This document shows positions 5,899 to 6,160 of a DNA stretch of 6,160 bases, one piece after another. The notes beneath the pieces were generated by a model. It was not told where the DNA came from and did no database searches. It worked only from the letters and a program-made list of their open reading frames with translations. The stretch's first letter is position 1; each line of letters starts with the position of its first letter. The stretch is from Bacillota bacterium (GTDB lineage: Bacteria; Bacillota; Clostridia; Lachnospirales; Anaerotignaceae): NCBI GenBank assembly GCA_017547125.1, contig JAFYQL010000114.1, forward strand, positions 1-6,160, written 5' to 3'. The position numbers were made by a program, and so were the translations under genes.

Positions 5899-5927
5899 TT
5901 GAGTAAAAGCCATTATTATGATATACT
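5899..5927 (+). promoter_or_regulatory. Sigma-A promoter with extended -10 for miaB
   Basis: TTGAGT (5899-5904) and TATACT (5922-5927) are 17 bp apart. TG at 5919-5920 supplies an extended -10 motif (TGnTATACT). The predicted start lies near 5933-5936, about 40 nt before the miaB ATG. It follows the operon terminator directly, so miaB is a separate transcription unit. Confidence 0.75.
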
Positions 5928-5960
5928 TTAGAATTGGAAAATAATGCGGAAGTATGTTTA

Positions 5961-5967
5961 TAAGGAG
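5961..5967 (+). promoter_or_regulatory. Ribosome binding site of miaB
   Basis: TAAGGAG ends 8 nt before the ATG at 5976. This supports that start over the later in-frame ATG codons at residues 11 and 14. Confidence 0.85.
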
Positions 5968-5975
5968 TTTTTAAT

Positions 5976-6160
5976 ATGCTCGAAAACAGACAGGAAGTTC
6001 CACAGATGGAGCTTATGAAACAGAATGAATATATCGAAAAAGTGAGAAGCATCGTTGCATTGGACGGCAAAGAAAAGAAATTCTACTCTCTTGCCATGGG
6101 CTGCCAGATGAATGCTCACGACAGCGAAAAAATATGCGCAATGCTTACAAAAATGGGTTA
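5976..6160 (+). CDS. miaB: tRNA-2-methylthio-N6-dimethylallyladenosine synthase MiaB, N-terminal part
   Basis: Only 61 codons plus two bases are visible before the window edge; the full protein is usually about 440-480 residues. MiaB is a cytoplasmic radical-SAM enzyme with two iron-sulfur clusters that adds a methylthio group to the isopentenylated A37 of tRNAs reading codons that begin with U. The visible part has a charged N-terminal extension of about 35 residues. It then enters the methylthiotransferase N-terminal domain with FYSLAMGCQMNAHDSEKI (36-53). Cys43 in GCQMN is the first of the three cysteines that bind the auxiliary cluster. The CQMN wording separates MiaB from RimO (usually GCxKN) and MtaB. 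The radical-SAM CxxxCxxC motif and the TRAM domain lie beyond the window. The gene has its own promoter and ribosome site and looks like an unrelated housekeeping neighbour of the importer. Confidence 0.92.
   Translation, partial: MLENRQEVPQMELMKQNEYIEKVRSIVALDGKEKKFYSLAMGCQMNAHDSEKICAMLTKMG

Noticed and set aside
1..6160. Insertion sequence, prophage or transferred island
   Set aside because: No transposase, integrase, tRNA-flanked att site or clear shift in base composition; the importer sits between two housekeeping genes, each with its own terminator or promoter.

Overview
The window reads as chromosome of a low-GC, Gram-positive anaerobe of the Clostridia type. The evidence is A+T-rich sequence, strong AGGAG-type ribosome binding sites, a probable TTG start, a lipoprotein substrate-binding protein, intrinsic terminators with U tracts, near-consensus housekeeping promoters, and a split pyruvate/2-oxoacid:ferredoxin oxidoreductase gene. 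No genus can be named from this alone. Every gene lies on the + strand.

Layout: (1) 1-435 is the C-terminal part of a 2-oxoacid:ferredoxin oxidoreductase beta subunit (PorB-like). (2) 436-841 is non-coding. It holds a strong terminator nested inside a larger inverted repeat, a perfect-consensus promoter (TTGACA-17-TATAAT), and a roughly 135-nt leader with several adjacent hairpins. (3) 842-5859 is a five-gene peptide/nickel-type (Opp/Dpp/Nik) ABC importer operon: lipoprotein binding protein, two permeases and two ATPases. The last four genes are tightly packed with 1-4 nt overlaps or a 10-nt gap. A weak terminator-like hairpin separates the binding-protein gene from the rest. (4) 5860-5975 holds the operon terminator and an extended -10 promoter. 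(5) 5976-6160 is the start of miaB, the tRNA methylthiotransferase gene, cut by the window edge.

The five importer genes form one complete machine. The lipoprotein captures a solute outside the membrane, the two permeases form the channel, and the two ATPases drive it. The substrate cannot be read with certainty. A His-rich HPHGHGW motif near the C-terminus of the binding protein favours a metal or metal chelate such as nickel over a plain peptide, but this is inference. The second ATPase is a short 203-residue form without the usual C-terminal oligopeptide/nickel domain.

The most interesting signal is the leader at about 707-841. Two hairpins carry the same closing pair and pentaloop, C-ACGAA-G, and are 28 nt apart, starting about 6 nt after the predicted transcription start. 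This resembles the two ACGR-loop hairpins of guanidine-II (mini-ykkC) riboswitches, but with one extra loop nucleotide and no obvious expression platform. It is best treated as a candidate cis-regulatory RNA of an unusual or new type.
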